Shown: positions 42,581 to 52,667, counted from the stretch's first letter. The stretch: DNA of 64,000 nt from Hoeflea_A sp965228435 (GCA_965228435.1 OZ245818.1:5208001-5272000); one strand, 5' to 3'. Numbers and translations: made by a program. Notes: generated by a model from the sequence alone, not told the origin.

Positions 42581-43546
42581 TTACTCGGCGGCCTCGGCCA
42601 GCGACTCGTGCTCAGCCAGATATTTTTCCGCCTCCAGGGCTGCCATGCAGCCCATGCCGGCGGCGGTCACAGCCTGACGATAGATGTCATCGGTGACGTC
42701 GCCGGCGGCGAAAACGCCCGGCACATCTGTTGCGGTCGAATCGGCTTCGGTCCACAGATAGCCGTTGGGTTTCTGCTTGACCTTGCCTTCAAACAGCGAG
42801 ACAGCCGGTGCATGGCCGATGGCAACGAACACACCATCGGTTTCGAGCGCCGTGACATCGCCGGTCTTGACGTTTTTCAGACGAACCCCGGTGACCGACG
42901 GCGGTGTCGTGTGTTCGCCGGTAATCTCTTCCAGCTGGCTGTCCCAGACGATGTCGATATTTTCCTTGGCCATCAGCCGCTTCTGCAGGATCTTCTCCGC
43001 CCGCAACTCGTCCCGCCGATGAACCAGCGTCACTTTTTCGGCCAGGTTGGACAGGTAGAGGGCTTCCTCAACAGCGGTGTTGCCGCCACCGATCACGACC
43101 ACCTTCTTTCCGCGATAGAAAAATCCGTCACAGGTCGCACAGGCGGAAACACCGAAGCCCATGAACGTCTGTTCGGATTCGAGACCCAGCCATTTGGCCT
43201 GGGCACCCGTCGCGATTATCAGCGTATCGCAGGTGTAATCCTGCCCGGAATCGGTCTTCAACCGGATAGGCCGAACCGCGAGATCCACTTCGGTGACAAG
43301 GTCGTTGACGATGTCAGCTCCGACGCTCTCGGACTGTTTGAGCATCTGCTCCATCATCCAGGGGCCCATCACCGGTTCCGCATAGCCAGGATAGTTTTCG
43401 ACCTCGGTGGTGATCATCAACTGGCCACCCTGTTCCATTCCGGCAATCAGGACGGGATTCAGCATGGCTCTGGCGGCATAAATGGCGGCCGTATATCCGG
43501 CGGGTCCCGATCCGATGATCAGGACACGGGCATGGCGAGTGCTCAT
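42581..43546 (-). CDS. trxB: Thioredoxin-disulfide reductase
   Basis: A 321-residue low-molecular-weight flavoenzyme that reduces thioredoxin with NADPH. The FAD motif is IIGSGPAGYTAAIYAARA, the redox-active disulfide is CATC in VSACATCDGFF, the NADPH motif is VVIGGGNTAVEEALYL, and the C-terminal FAD segment is GVFAAGDVTD. It lies 44 bp upstream of the LysR gene on the same strand and diverges from lrp. Confidence 0.97.
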   Translation of the reverse strand: MSTRHARVLIIGSGPAGYTAAIYAARAMLNPVLIAGMEQGGQLMITTEVENYPGYAEPVMGPWMMEQMLKQSESVGADIVNDLVTEVDLAVRPIRLKTDSGQDYTCDTLIIATGAQAKWLGLESEQTFMGFGVSACATCDGFFYRGKKVVVIGGGNTAVEEALYLSNLAEKVTLVHRRDELRAEKILQKRLMAKENIDIVWDSQLEEITGEHTTPPSVTGVRLKNVKTGDVTALETDGVFVAIGHAPAVSLFEGKVKQKPNGYLWTEADSTATDVPGVFAAGDVTDDIYRQAVTAAGMGCMAALEAEKYLAEHESLAEAAE

Positions 43547-43731
43547 GATCGACTTTTTCCTATTCTGCCTTCTGCGGCCTTTGTGTGCCGGCTCCGCAAA
43601 TCCCCTCGCGCGGGCCGATTTCAGCGCCCAATGTACGAATTCGCACAGGCTGGTTTCAAGGGCGTGACGGGCTTTTCACAGATTAGTCAGTGGGACGAAA
43701 TACTCATCGCAATCGCAATGGCGAAATTTTC

Positions 43732-43747
43732 TTGCGCGGTTGCGCAA
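43732..43747. promoter_or_regulatory. Possible Lrp autoregulatory site
   Basis: TTGCGC-ggtt-GCGCAA is a perfect 6-bp inverted repeat with a 4-bp centre, 36 bp before the Lrp-family ATG in the trxB/lrp divergent region. Autoregulation by Lrp proteins is common; this site is inferred from symmetry and position only. Confidence 0.4.
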
Positions 43748-43783
43748 TAACTGGTCCTATCGCGGAAAGAATTGGGAGGCGTC

Positions 43784-44293
43784 ATGCCAATTCGGGCTGA
43801 TCTTGACGACATCGATTTAAAGATACTGCGGGAACTTCAAAGGGAGGGGCGGATCACCAATGTCGAGCTGTCTGAGCGGGTCGGCATTTCGGCACCTCCC
43901 TGCCTTCGACGCCTGCGCAAACTCGAAGAGGCCGGCATCATCGAAGGCTATCGGGCAATGCTGAATGCGCCGGCGCTCGGGTTCGACCTGGTGGCGTTTT
44001 GCATGGTGGGCCTCGCCCTGCAGTCCGATGCGCAGCTGAGGGCCTTTGCCGAGCAGACGGAGCGCTGGCCGATCGTCCGGGAAGCCTGGATGGTCTCTGG
44101 CGACTCGGACTTTCTTTTGCATTGCGTTGCGAGCGATCTGACCCAGTTTCAGGATTTCGTCATCGAAGAGCTCACCGCAGCCGACAATGTCGATACGGTG
44201 CGCACGGTGCTGACAATCCGTCAGGTCAAGAACGAAGGCTTGATCGATTTGCCGGTCCGGTCGCCGGGTCAGGTCCGCCATAACTCTTCGTAA
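43784..44293 (+). CDS. Lrp/AsnC-family transcriptional regulator
   Basis: A 169-residue regulator with the N-terminal AsnC helix-turn-helix (LDDIDLKILRELQREGRI, LSERVGISAPPCLRRLRKLE) and a C-terminal RAM ligand domain ending VRTVLTIRQVKNEGLIDLP. GGGAGG precedes ATG 43784. It overlaps the 3' end of the convergent glycosyltransferase gene by 25 bp. In rhizobia an Lrp gene is found in this same position next to trxB. Confidence 0.92.
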   Translation: MPIRADLDDIDLKILRELQREGRITNVELSERVGISAPPCLRRLRKLEEAGIIEGYRAMLNAPALGFDLVAFCMVGLALQSDAQLRAFAEQTERWPIVREAWMVSGDSDFLLHCVASDLTQFQDFVIEELTAADNVDTVRTVLTIRQVKNEGLIDLPVRSPGQVRHNSS

Positions 44294-45306
44294 ACACGGC
44301 TAATGCCGCGGACCTCGTTGTCAACGCTGAACCGGGCAACCGCCCGCTCACGCGCCGTGGCGTTGAGTGCGCCGCGTTTGAGCGGATCGTGGAGCATGGC
44401 GTCGATGGCGCCGGCAAGAGCTGTGACATTCGGCTCATGCACGACGATGCCCGCTTCGTTTTTGCCGATGAAGGTTGGGAAGTAGCCGGTATTGGTCGCG
44501 ACGACCGGCACGCCGCTGGCCATGGCTTCAAGCGGTGTCAGGCTGAAGCCCTCATAGCGTGGCGGAGCGACAAGCAGGGACAGGCTGCGAACGAATTCCG
44601 GCACGGCATCAGGGGCCATCTTGCCAGTAAAGACGAAGCGGTCTGTCAATCCGGCGGCGGCTATGCGCTGATGTAGGGCATTCTCGTAGGCACGATGCTC
44701 GCGAGACGTGGCGCCGACAACGATGGCGGTCACTTCCCGGTATTTCGGCAGCAGGCCCAGCATCGCCTCGACAAACAGATCCGTTCCCTTTTCGGGCCGG
44801 ATGCGGCCGACCGTGGCGACACCAATGGTGCCGGGCATGCCGGAATCGCGCCACGACTGCAGCCTGTCCTCGGCCGGATGAAAGAGCTCGGTGTCGACGC
44901 CGTGATGGATGATGGCGCGCAGGTTGGGCAATTTGCCGGCGGTCAGCCGGGAGGCACCAATGACCGCGTCCATCTTGCGCATCAACCGGCGCATACGGCG
45001 CGAGGGTGGGCGCTGACCAGATGCCGTATAGACGATCTTGATCGGACATTTGAGGATGTTGCGGGCAAAGAGCGCGGCGCGCATTTCATTGGGCCGCCTC
45101 ACATGCCACAGAACGTGCTGGCGGTTAGGCGCCGTTTGCCGCGACGCACGCACCGCCTGCATGACCGAGATCGGGTCCGGACATCCGGGCAGGGGGGAGC
45201 CGACCAGCTGCAAGTCATACCGGTCGGCCTGTTTGCGAGTCACGGCCGCCGTCGTTGCGGAGACGCCGGTGAACCGCCGGTGCATGTTGGTGACGATCAG
45301 TTCCAC
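44269..45306 (-). CDS. lpsB: LPS core glycosyltransferase, family 4 (LpsB/LpcC-like)
   Basis: A 345-residue GT-B glycosyltransferase of family GT4. The donor-binding region is VGRIRPEKGTDLFVEAML, then LLVAPPRYEGFSLTPLEAMASGVPVVATN with the EGFSLTPLEA motif that contacts the nucleotide sugar. LpsB/LpcC add mannose to the inner LPS core in rhizobia, and greA and lrp flank those genes, as here. The start is GTG 45306 without a clear ribosome-binding site; GreA lies upstream on the same strand. The symbol rests on synteny. Confidence 0.85.
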   Translation of the reverse strand: MELIVTNMHRRFTGVSATTAAVTRKQADRYDLQLVGSPLPGCPDPISVMQAVRASRQTAPNRQHVLWHVRRPNEMRAALFARNILKCPIKIVYTASGQRPPSRRMRRLMRKMDAVIGASRLTAGKLPNLRAIIHHGVDTELFHPAEDRLQSWRDSGMPGTIGVATVGRIRPEKGTDLFVEAMLGLLPKYREVTAIVVGATSREHRAYENALHQRIAAAGLTDRFVFTGKMAPDAVPEFVRSLSLLVAPPRYEGFSLTPLEAMASGVPVVATNTGYFPTFIGKNEAGIVVHEPNVTALAGAIDAMLHDPLKRGALNATARERAVARFSVDNEVRGISRVYEELWRT

Positions 45307-45355
45307 GCTATCAATGCCGAATCAGTGAGCCGGCAAAGGCCGGATAGGTTGGATC

Positions 45356-45832
45356 TCAGCCCCAGCTCACATCAAGTATTTCGTAGGCCTTGGCGCCGCC
45401 GGGCGCGTTGACTTCGATGCTGTCGCCGACCTGCTTGCTGATCAGCGCGCGGGCGATGGGCGACGACAGCGAGATGCGACCCTCCTTCACATCGGCTTCC
45501 TGGTCACCGACGATCTGGTAGGTGCGTTCCTCGTCCGTGTCCTCGTCGACGATCTTCACGGTGGCGCCGAACTTGACGGTGTCGCCGGACATCTTCGTCA
45601 GGTCGATCACTTCGGCACGTGCGGTCAGATCCTCGAGCTCGGCGATGCGGCCCTCATTGAGGCTCTGGGCTTCCTTGGCTGCATGGTATTCGGCATTTTC
45701 TGAAAGGTCGCCATGGGCGCGAGCCTCGGCGATCGCCTCGATGATTCTCGGGCGTTCTTCCTGTTGCCGCCAACGCAGCTCTTCGTGCAGCTTTGAAAAG
45801 CCGCCTTGGGTCATGGGGACTTTTTCAACCAT
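45356..45832 (-). CDS. greA: Transcription elongation factor GreA
   Basis: A 158-residue factor that rescues backtracked RNA polymerase by stimulating transcript cleavage. The N-terminal coiled coil carries the acidic tip in HGDLSENAEYHAAKEAQ, and the C-terminal domain includes ISLSSPIARALISKQVGD. The ATG at 45832 (MVEKVPMTQGG) has AAGGA upstream; the frame open to 45910 is not GreA. It precedes the LPS glycosyltransferase gene. Confidence 0.97.
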   Translation of the reverse strand: MVEKVPMTQGGFSKLHEELRWRQQEERPRIIEAIAEARAHGDLSENAEYHAAKEAQSLNEGRIAELEDLTARAEVIDLTKMSGDTVKFGATVKIVDEDTDEERTYQIVGDQEADVKEGRISLSSPIARALISKQVGDSIEVNAPGGAKAYEILDVSWG

Positions 45833-45996
45833 GTCCTTCTCCATGTTTCTTGGCGATTTTTCGCATGGGAGGGTGCGAAAAAGCGCAAAAGAAAACGGTC
45901 CCCGAAACATCCGCCCCGGAACCGCCTGAACATCAATTCGCGGATATTAGCAGCAAAACCGACAAAAAAGCCAGTTTTTTCCAACCGGTAGGGTTT

Positions 45997-48900
45997 TCAG
46001 ACCGTGAAGTAATCCTGCAGTGGTTTTACCTCGAGGTTGCCGGCGCGCAATGCTGTGATGGCGCCAACGGCCGCCACGGCACCGGTCATTGTGGTGTAAT
46101 AGGGCACTTTCTGCATCAGGGCCGCACGGCGCAGCGACTTTGAATCGGAGATTGCCTTGGCGCCGGCGGTTGTGTTGATTACCAGCTGTATCTCACGGTT
46201 GCGAATGGCGTCTTCACCATGAGGTCGGCCTTCCAGGACCTTGTTGATCTTGGCCGCTTCAACCCCTTGCTCGTTGAGGAACCGTGCCGTTCCACCGGTC
46301 GCGACGATGCTGAAGCCACTGTCCTGCAGCATCCGCGCTGCGGGCAGTACGCCTTCCTTGTCTTCGTCGCGCACCGAGATGAAGACTTTGCCGCTGCGCG
46401 GCAGTTCCACGCCCGCACCCAACTGCGACTTGGCGAAAGCCAGAGGATAGTCTGTATCTAGTCCCATGACTTCCCCGGTCGAGCGCATTTCCGGACCGAG
46501 CAGAATGTCGACATTGGGGAACCGGGCAAACGGAAAGACCGCTTCCTTGACGGCAATATGCCGCAGGCCGCGTGGATCGGGCTTCGCACCGTAGGCCGCG
46601 ATCGCGGCGTCGAGGCTTTCGCCAGCCATGATGCGCGCTGCGATCTTGGCGATCGGCGCACCGACGGTCTTGGCAACGAACGGAACCGTGCGCGATGCCC
46701 TCGGGTTGACCTCCAAAACGTAGATGTCGCCGTCCTTGATGGCGAACTGAACATTCATCAAGCCGCCGACGTTCAATGCCTTGGCGAGTTCACCGGTCTG
46801 TCGCTCCAACTCGTCGATGATGCCGGCATCGAGCGAATGCGGCGGCAGCGAACAGGCGCTGTCACCGGAATGGATGCCGGCTTCTTCGATGTGTTCCATG
46901 ATGCCGGAGACGAAGACGTGGGTGCCGTCACTCAGGCAGTCGACATCGACCTCGATGGCATTGCTCAGGTAGCTGTCGAACAGCAGTGGATTGGTGCCGA
47001 GCAGGGTGTTGATCTGTCCGGTCTTGTCGTTCGGATAGCGCGCCTTGATCTCCTCGGGCACCAGTTCCGGTACGGTCCCCAGCAGATAGTTGGAGAGGTC
47101 GCCCTCCTCGCGAATGATCTGCATGGCGCGGCCGCCCAACACATAGGACGGGCGAACAACCAGCGGGAAGCCGATCTCGGTGGCGACGAGACGGGCCTGC
47201 TCAACCGAGTGGGCGATGCCGTTCTTCGGTTGCCGCAGATCGAGTTTGCGAAGCAGTTTCTGGAAGCGGTCGCGATCTTCCGCAAGGTCGATGGCGTCAG
47301 GATCGGTGCCCAGAATTGGAATGCCGGCGCGCTCCAGCGCGTTGGCCAGTTTGAGCGGCGTCTGCCCACCGAACTGCACGATCACCCCGTGCAGCGTGCC
47401 GGCCTGCTGTTCGGTGCGAATGATTTCGATAACGTCTTCGGCCGTTAGAGGCTCGAAGTATAGCCGGTCGGAAGTGTCGTAGTCGGTCGACACGGTTTCC
47501 GGATTGCAGTTGATCATGATCGATTCGTAGCCGGCTTCATCCAGCGCAAAGGCGGCGTGGCAGCAGCAATAGTCGAATTCGATACCCTGGCCGATACGGT
47601 TGGGCCCGCCGCCCAGAATGACCACCTTGCGGCGGTCCGAGACGACCGCTTCGGACCGTGGAGCGCCGGCAAACGGAACCTCGTAGGTCGAGTACATGTA
47701 GGCGGTAGGCGAGGCGAACTCGGCCGCGCAGGTATCAATGCGCTTGAAGACCGGATGAACGTCCAGTTCGTTGCGCAAGCGAACGACATCGGCCTCTTCG
47801 CCCCCGGTCAGGGTCGCCAGGCGAGCATCGGAAAAGCCCATGGCCTTGAGCATGCGCAGATTGGCGGCATCACCGGGAAGTCCGTGCTCCCGGACGCGGT
47901 CTTCCATGGCGATGATCGCTTGCAGTTGGTCGATAAACCAGGGATCGATGCGGCAATCTTCCTGTACGGCAATCGGGTCCGTTCCCAGACGCAATGCCTG
48001 GGCCACCATGCGGAGGCGGTCAGGCGATCCTGTGCCGATGGCGGCACGGATTGCGTTTCTGTCGTCGTCGAAACCGTAGCCGGGAATGTCGATTTCATCG
48101 AGGCCTGTCAGCCCGGTTTCCAGTCCGCGCAGCGCCTTCTGAAGGGATTCGGCAAAGGTCCGGCCGATCGCCATGACTTCGCCGACCGACTTCATCGATG
48201 TGGTGAGTGATGGCTCCGCACCCGGGAATTTCTCGAAGGCGAACCGCGGAATCTTGGTGACGACATAGTCGATGGAGGGTTCGAACGAGGCCGGTGTCGC
48301 CCCACCGGTGATGTCGTTGTCGAGTTCGTCAAGCGTATAGCCGACTGCCAGCTTGGCTGCGACCTTGGCGATCGGAAAGCCGGTGGCTTTGGACGCCAGT
48401 GCCGAGGACCGTGACACGCGCGGGTTCATTTCGATGACGACCAGGCGGCCATCTTCCGGGTTCACAGCAAACTGCACGTTGGAGCCGCCGGTTTCCACAC
48501 CGATCTCACGCAACACCGCGATCGATGCGTTGCGCATGATCTGGTATTCCTTGTCGGTCAGGGTCAGTGCCGGCGCGACTGTGATGGAATCGCCGGTGTG
48601 GACACCCATCGGGTCGACATTCTCGATCGAGCAGATGATGATGCAGTTATCCGCCTTGTCGCGGACGACCTCCATTTCATACTCTTTCCAACCGAGCACG
48701 GATTCCTCGATCAGAACCTCGGTTGTGGGCGAGGCGTCGAGGCCGGATTCCACGATCTCGAAGAATTCGGAGCGGTTGAAAGCAATGCCACCACCAGTGC
48801 CGCCCAAGGTAAAGGACGGGCGAATAATCGCCGGCAGACCGACATGATCGAGCGCTTGCGCGGCGACGCCAAGAGCGTGACCGATATAGCGCTGTTTGCG

Positions 48901-49485
48901 GTCAGTTTCGCCGAGCTGCCATTCGGTTTCCAGCGCGTCGAGAGCCCTGTCGAGTTCGCTGCCGTCATATTTCGCCTTCAGCGTTTGGCGCTCGGCCTCG
49001 TGCGCCTGACGGTCCTCATTCTTGACGTCGGTGGCGTTGGCCAGCATGGACCGAGGCGTTTCCAGTCCGATGGCCGACATGGCCTCGCGAAACAGGGCAC
49101 GGTCTTCAGCCTTGTCGATCGCTTGCGGCTTGGCGCCGATCATCTCGACACCGTGGCGCTCGAGCACACCCATGCGACGCAATGACAGTGCCGTGTTGAG
49201 GGCGGTTTGGCCGCCCATCGTCGGCAACAATGCGTCGGGCTGCTCCTTGGCGATGATCTTGGCAACGACTTCGGGCGTGATCGGCTCGATGTAGGTAGCA
49301 TCGGCCAGCTCCGGATCGGTCATGATCGTGGCCGGATTGGAGTTGACCAGGATGACCCGGTATCCTTCTTCCTTCAGCGCCTTGCAGGCCTGGGTGCCGG
49401 AATAGTCGAATTCGCAGGCCTGGCCGATGACAATCGGTCCCGCACCGATGATGAGGATCGACTGGATATCATTGCGTTTGGGCAT
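45997..49485 (-). CDS. carB: Carbamoyl-phosphate synthase, large subunit
   Basis: A 1162-residue enzyme that makes carbamoyl phosphate from bicarbonate, ammonia and two ATP for arginine and pyrimidine synthesis. Two homologous ATP-grasp halves are seen (first IRPSFTLGGTGGGIAF, second VVRPSYVLGGRAMQII), each with its pre-ATP-grasp domain, and a C-terminal MGS regulatory domain (GFSIVATGGTARFLNEQG). It is about 90 residues longer than E. coli CarB, through short insertions after residue 150. carA lies 1.2 kb away, separated by a peptidase gene. Confidence 0.98.
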   Translation of the reverse strand: MPKRNDIQSILIIGAGPIVIGQACEFDYSGTQACKALKEEGYRVILVNSNPATIMTDPELADATYIEPITPEVVAKIIAKEQPDALLPTMGGQTALNTALSLRRMGVLERHGVEMIGAKPQAIDKAEDRALFREAMSAIGLETPRSMLANATDVKNEDRQAHEAERQTLKAKYDGSELDRALDALETEWQLGETDRKQRYIGHALGVAAQALDHVGLPAIIRPSFTLGGTGGGIAFNRSEFFEIVESGLDASPTTEVLIEESVLGWKEYEMEVVRDKADNCIIICSIENVDPMGVHTGDSITVAPALTLTDKEYQIMRNASIAVLREIGVETGGSNVQFAVNPEDGRLVVIEMNPRVSRSSALASKATGFPIAKVAAKLAVGYTLDELDNDITGGATPASFEPSIDYVVTKIPRFAFEKFPGAEPSLTTSMKSVGEVMAIGRTFAESLQKALRGLETGLTGLDEIDIPGYGFDDDRNAIRAAIGTGSPDRLRMVAQALRLGTDPIAVQEDCRIDPWFIDQLQAIIAMEDRVREHGLPGDAANLRMLKAMGFSDARLATLTGGEEADVVRLRNELDVHPVFKRIDTCAAEFASPTAYMYSTYEVPFAGAPRSEAVVSDRRKVVILGGGPNRIGQGIEFDYCCCHAAFALDEAGYESIMINCNPETVSTDYDTSDRLYFEPLTAEDVIEIIRTEQQAGTLHGVIVQFGGQTPLKLANALERAGIPILGTDPDAIDLAEDRDRFQKLLRKLDLRQPKNGIAHSVEQARLVATEIGFPLVVRPSYVLGGRAMQIIREEGDLSNYLLGTVPELVPEEIKARYPNDKTGQINTLLGTNPLLFDSYLSNAIEVDVDCLSDGTHVFVSGIMEHIEEAGIHSGDSACSLPPHSLDAGIIDELERQTGELAKALNVGGLMNVQFAIKDGDIYVLEVNPRASRTVPFVAKTVGAPIAKIAARIMAGESLDAAIAAYGAKPDPRGLRHIAVKEAVFPFARFPNVDILLGPEMRSTGEVMGLDTDYPLAFAKSQLGAGVELPRSGKVFISVRDEDKEGVLPAARMLQDSGFSIVATGGTARFLNEQGVEAAKINKVLEGRPHGEDAIRNREIQLVINTTAGAKAISDSKSLRRAALMQKVPYYTTMTGAVAAVGAITALRAGNLEVKPLQDYFTV

Positions 49486-49751
49486 ATTGGATTCCGGCGT
49501 GCAGAGACCGCGTCGGACCCGATCCGGCTCCTCAGGCGGCTGCTTTGTTGTGGGCTAAGGCGGCCTTATAGGCCAAAGGCATATCAAGGGAAACCCCCGA
49601 TATGCCCGGATTTTGTGCAGTGCGCTCAGCCGATCGGCCGGCCTGCATGGCCGCACGTCCTTAAACTGAAATTCTGCCTGTTTTCCGACCGCCTTCTCCA
49701 CTATTCTCTGGCTTCCGGTAGACCGTAGGGATCGATCCAGAAAGGACAGCG

Positions 49752-50699
49752 ATGCGCTGGAAGGGACGTCGCCAGAGCAGCAACATCGAGGATCGGCGCG
49801 GATCGCCCTCTGGCCGGCGATCCAACCCTTTCGGTCGTGGCGGCATTCGCTTGCCAAGAGGTGGCGGCATGCGTCTTCCTCGCGGCGGTGGTCGTGGAGT
49901 CCGGGGCGGCGGCATTTCGATGATCGTTCTTCTCGTGGTCGGCTACATCATCCTGAAATCTCTCGGGATCGATCCGATGGTGCTGCTGGAGGGCGGTGGG
50001 CTTTCTCCGGGCATCGAGCAGGTCTCGGTCCCTGGTGGCGAACAGCTTTCACCGCAGCGGCAGGACGAGATGACTCAGTTCGTAGCGACCGTTCTGGCGG
50101 AAACGGAGGACACTTGGGGCGCCATCTTCAGTGCCAGCGGTGTCGTCTACAAGGAACCCAAACTGGTCTTGTTCAGTGGTCGTGTCGGCTCCGCCTGCGG
50201 TCTTGCCGGGTCCGCCACCGGACCGTTCTATTGTCCGGGCGACCAGAAGGTTTACATCGACTTGAGCTTTTTCGATGAGCTGGCCAAACGGTTCGGTGCC
50301 GCGGGTGACTTTGCCCAGGCCTATGTCGTCGCTCACGAAGTCGGCCATCATGTGCAAAACCTGATCGGTGTCCTGCCGGAGTTCAACCGGCAACGACAGG
50401 CAATGAGCAAGGTCGAAGCGAACCGGATGTCTGTCCGGGTGGAGCTTCAGGCCGATTGTTTCGCCGGCATCTGGGCCTATCACACGGGACGCAAGGGGCT
50501 GCTCGAGGCGGGTGATCTGGAGGAAGCCCTCAATGCGGCCCATCAGATCGGCGACGACACGCTACAGCGCAAGGCTCAGGGCTACGTTGTGCCGGACAGC
50601 TTCAATCATGGAACGTCGGCACAACGTAAAGAGTGGTTCTCGCGGGGCTACCAATCAGGCCGGGTAGACGACTGCAACACCTTCAAGGGCGATGTCTGA
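49752..50699 (+). CDS. ypfJ: YpfJ-type neutral zinc metallopeptidase, membrane-anchored
   Basis: A 315-residue protein with an Arg/Gly-rich cytoplasmic N-terminus (repeated RLPRGGG), one membrane helix (ISMIVLLVVGYIILKSL) and an extracytoplasmic zincin domain with HExxH in VVAHEVGHHVQNL and a downstream ELQADCFAGIWA glutamate. Family PF04228; few members are characterised. AAAGGA precedes ATG 49752. It is transcribed toward carA and away from carB, separating the two carbamoyl-phosphate synthase genes. Confidence 0.92.
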   Translation: MRWKGRRQSSNIEDRRGSPSGRRSNPFGRGGIRLPRGGGMRLPRGGGRGVRGGGISMIVLLVVGYIILKSLGIDPMVLLEGGGLSPGIEQVSVPGGEQLSPQRQDEMTQFVATVLAETEDTWGAIFSASGVVYKEPKLVLFSGRVGSACGLAGSATGPFYCPGDQKVYIDLSFFDELAKRFGAAGDFAQAYVVAHEVGHHVQNLIGVLPEFNRQRQAMSKVEANRMSVRVELQADCFAGIWAYHTGRKGLLEAGDLEEALNAAHQIGDDTLQRKAQGYVVPDSFNHGTSAQRKEWFSRGYQSGRVDDCNTFKGDV

Positions 50700-50713
50700 T
50701 CGCCCAAGCCTGA

Positions 50714-51916
50714 CTACTCGGCGAGCTCGGTCTCTCCACGCTTTTCGCGGATGAGGTTGATGAACCGGCGAAACAGGTAGTGAGAGTCCTGTGGACCCGG
50801 TGAAGCCTCCGGGTGATGCTGGACGGAAAACACGGGTTTGCCTTCGACCCGCAAGCCGCAATTTGAGCCATCGAACAGCGATACGTGAGTTTCCGTAATG
50901 CCGGAGGGAAGAGTCGTTCCGTCGACGGCAAAGCCGTGATTCATCGAAACGATTTCCACCTTTCCGGTCGTGTGGTCCTTGACCGGGTGGTTGGCGCCGT
51001 GATGGCCCTGATGCATCTTGACCGTCCGGGCGCCGAGGGCAAGAGCCAGAATCTGGTGGCCGAGGCAGATGCCGAAGGTCGGTGTGCCGGTTTCGATCAG
51101 TTTCTGAATGACGGGAACAGCATAGGCGCCCGTCGCGGCCGGGTCGCCCGGGCCATTGGAGAGAAAAATGCCGTCAGGCCCGTGTGCCATGACATCCTCG
51201 GCACTAGTGGTGGCCGGCATGACGGTGATCCGGCAGCCGAGTCCCGAGAACAGCCGAAGGATATTGCGCTTGACGCCAAAGTCGATGGCAACGATGTGGA
51301 TGTCCGCTTCGCCGGCCGCATGGGTGCCGAATCCTTCGTCCCAGACCCACGGGGCCTGGTCCCAACGGACGAGCTGAGCGGTGGTCGATTCAGCAGCCAG
51401 GTCGAGTCCTTCCAATCCGTGCCAGCCGGCGGCGCGCTTTTTCAGGTCGTCGAGGTCGAACACACCGGCTGGGTCATGGGCCAGCACGGCGTTCGGCATG
51501 CCGTTTTCGCGGATCCATGCGGTGAGTGCCCGGGTGTCGATGCCGCTCATGGCGACGATGCCCCGGCGTTTTAGCCAGTCGTTGAGATGTTCGGCAGAGC
51601 GATAGTTCGACGGACCGGTTATATCGGCCTTGAAGATGGCGCCCACGGCACCGTTGCGTGCCGCCGGAGCCAGGTCTTCAATATCTTCCTCATTCGCCCC
51701 GACGTTTCCGATATGCGGAAACGTGAAGGTGACGATCTGTCCGTCATAGGATGGGTCGGTCAGGATCTCCTGGTAGCCGGTGAGGGCGGTGTTGAAGCAG
51801 ACTTCAGCCTCGACGGCGCCGGTTGCACCGAGGCCTTGGCCCTCGATGACGGTGCCGTCCGACAGCACCAGAACTGCGGTCGGCTTGATTTCTTTCCAGG
51901 CGGTATTGTCGGTCAT
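50714..51916 (-). CDS. carA: Carbamoyl-phosphate synthase, small (glutaminase) subunit
   Basis: A 400-residue subunit that hydrolyses glutamine and channels ammonia to CarB. The N-terminal CarA domain (VLVLSDGTVIEGQGLGATG) is followed by a class I amidotransferase with the nucleophile in FGICLGHQILALALG and the His-Glu pair in SVQHHPEASPGPQD. I chose ATG 51916 (MTDNTAWKEIK); the longer frame to 52003 is unlikely. It converges on ypfJ with a 14-bp gap. Confidence 0.97.
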   Translation of the reverse strand: MTDNTAWKEIKPTAVLVLSDGTVIEGQGLGATGAVEAEVCFNTALTGYQEILTDPSYDGQIVTFTFPHIGNVGANEEDIEDLAPAARNGAVGAIFKADITGPSNYRSAEHLNDWLKRRGIVAMSGIDTRALTAWIRENGMPNAVLAHDPAGVFDLDDLKKRAAGWHGLEGLDLAAESTTAQLVRWDQAPWVWDEGFGTHAAGEADIHIVAIDFGVKRNILRLFSGLGCRITVMPATTSAEDVMAHGPDGIFLSNGPGDPAATGAYAVPVIQKLIETGTPTFGICLGHQILALALGARTVKMHQGHHGANHPVKDHTTGKVEIVSMNHGFAVDGTTLPSGITETHVSLFDGSNCGLRVEGKPVFSVQHHPEASPGPQDSHYLFRRFINLIREKRGETELAE

Positions 51917-52193
51917 TTCGGGTCGTTCTCGGTCGGTACTTGAATATGGGGCAGTCGCGTACCAGATAGGTCGCGACGGCACTAGGCAACCGTGTTTCGA
52001 CATTCGGTCGCAAGTTGATTGTGTCTATGCAGATGTGGGACAATAAACAAGGCCCGCTTCAGTGGTATCCCGCCGCCTGCATCGGATCACAATTTAAAAG
52101 TGCTTATATTACAAACAGTTAGTGCGTTTCGTTTTGTTTGCAATGGCAAGCCGATGGGATTATGGTTCGCCGCGAAATGCAGGAGAATCCGCA

Positions 52194-52649
52194 ATGCGTG
52201 AGATATTTGCCGCTGCCCTGAAGGAAGCGGTCAAGGCGAAAGACACTCGCCGCGTATCGACGATCCGGCTCATCAATGCAGCGGTCAATGACCGTGATAT
52301 CTCAAATCGCGGGGCTGGGAAGGACCCGGTCTGCGACGACGATATCAAGCAGATCCTCGGCAAGATGATCAAACAGCGCGAGGAATCGGCGCGTATTTAC
52401 GAAGAAGCAGCGCGGCTTGAGCTGGCTCAGCAGGAACGTGAGGAAATCGATATCATCCGCTCGTTCCTTCCGGAGCAGCTTTCTGATGACGATGTCAAGG
52501 AAGCCTGCAAGCGGGTTGTGGAAGAGACCGGAGCGCAAGGCCTTCGCGACATGGGCAAGTGCATGAATGCGCTCAAGACCGAGTACGCCGGGCAAATGGA
52601 TTTTTCCAAAGCGTCGGGCGTGGTCAAGGAAATGCTGCACCACGACTGA
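52194..52649 (+). CDS. yqeY: GatB/YqeY-domain protein
   Basis: A 151-residue helical protein of the YqeY family, related to the tail domain of GatB and possibly tRNA-linked. It starts MREIFAAALKEAVKAKD, with the central EIDIIRSFLPEQLSDDDV and C-terminal KCMNALKTEYAGQMDFSKAS motifs. AGGAG precedes ATG 52194. In rhizobia it lies between carA and dnaG, as here, though a LuxR gene has been inserted downstream. Confidence 0.93.
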   Translation: MREIFAAALKEAVKAKDTRRVSTIRLINAAVNDRDISNRGAGKDPVCDDDIKQILGKMIKQREESARIYEEAARLELAQQEREEIDIIRSFLPEQLSDDDVKEACKRVVEETGAQGLRDMGKCMNALKTEYAGQMDFSKASGVVKEMLHHD

Positions 52650-52667
52650 TTTCCCCAGCACGTTCTT

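Noticed and set aside
45963..45980. AAAAAA-gccag-TTTTTT inverted repeat after carB
   Set aside because: All A-T pairs, too weak for a confident terminator call; noted only as a possible minor carB transcript end.
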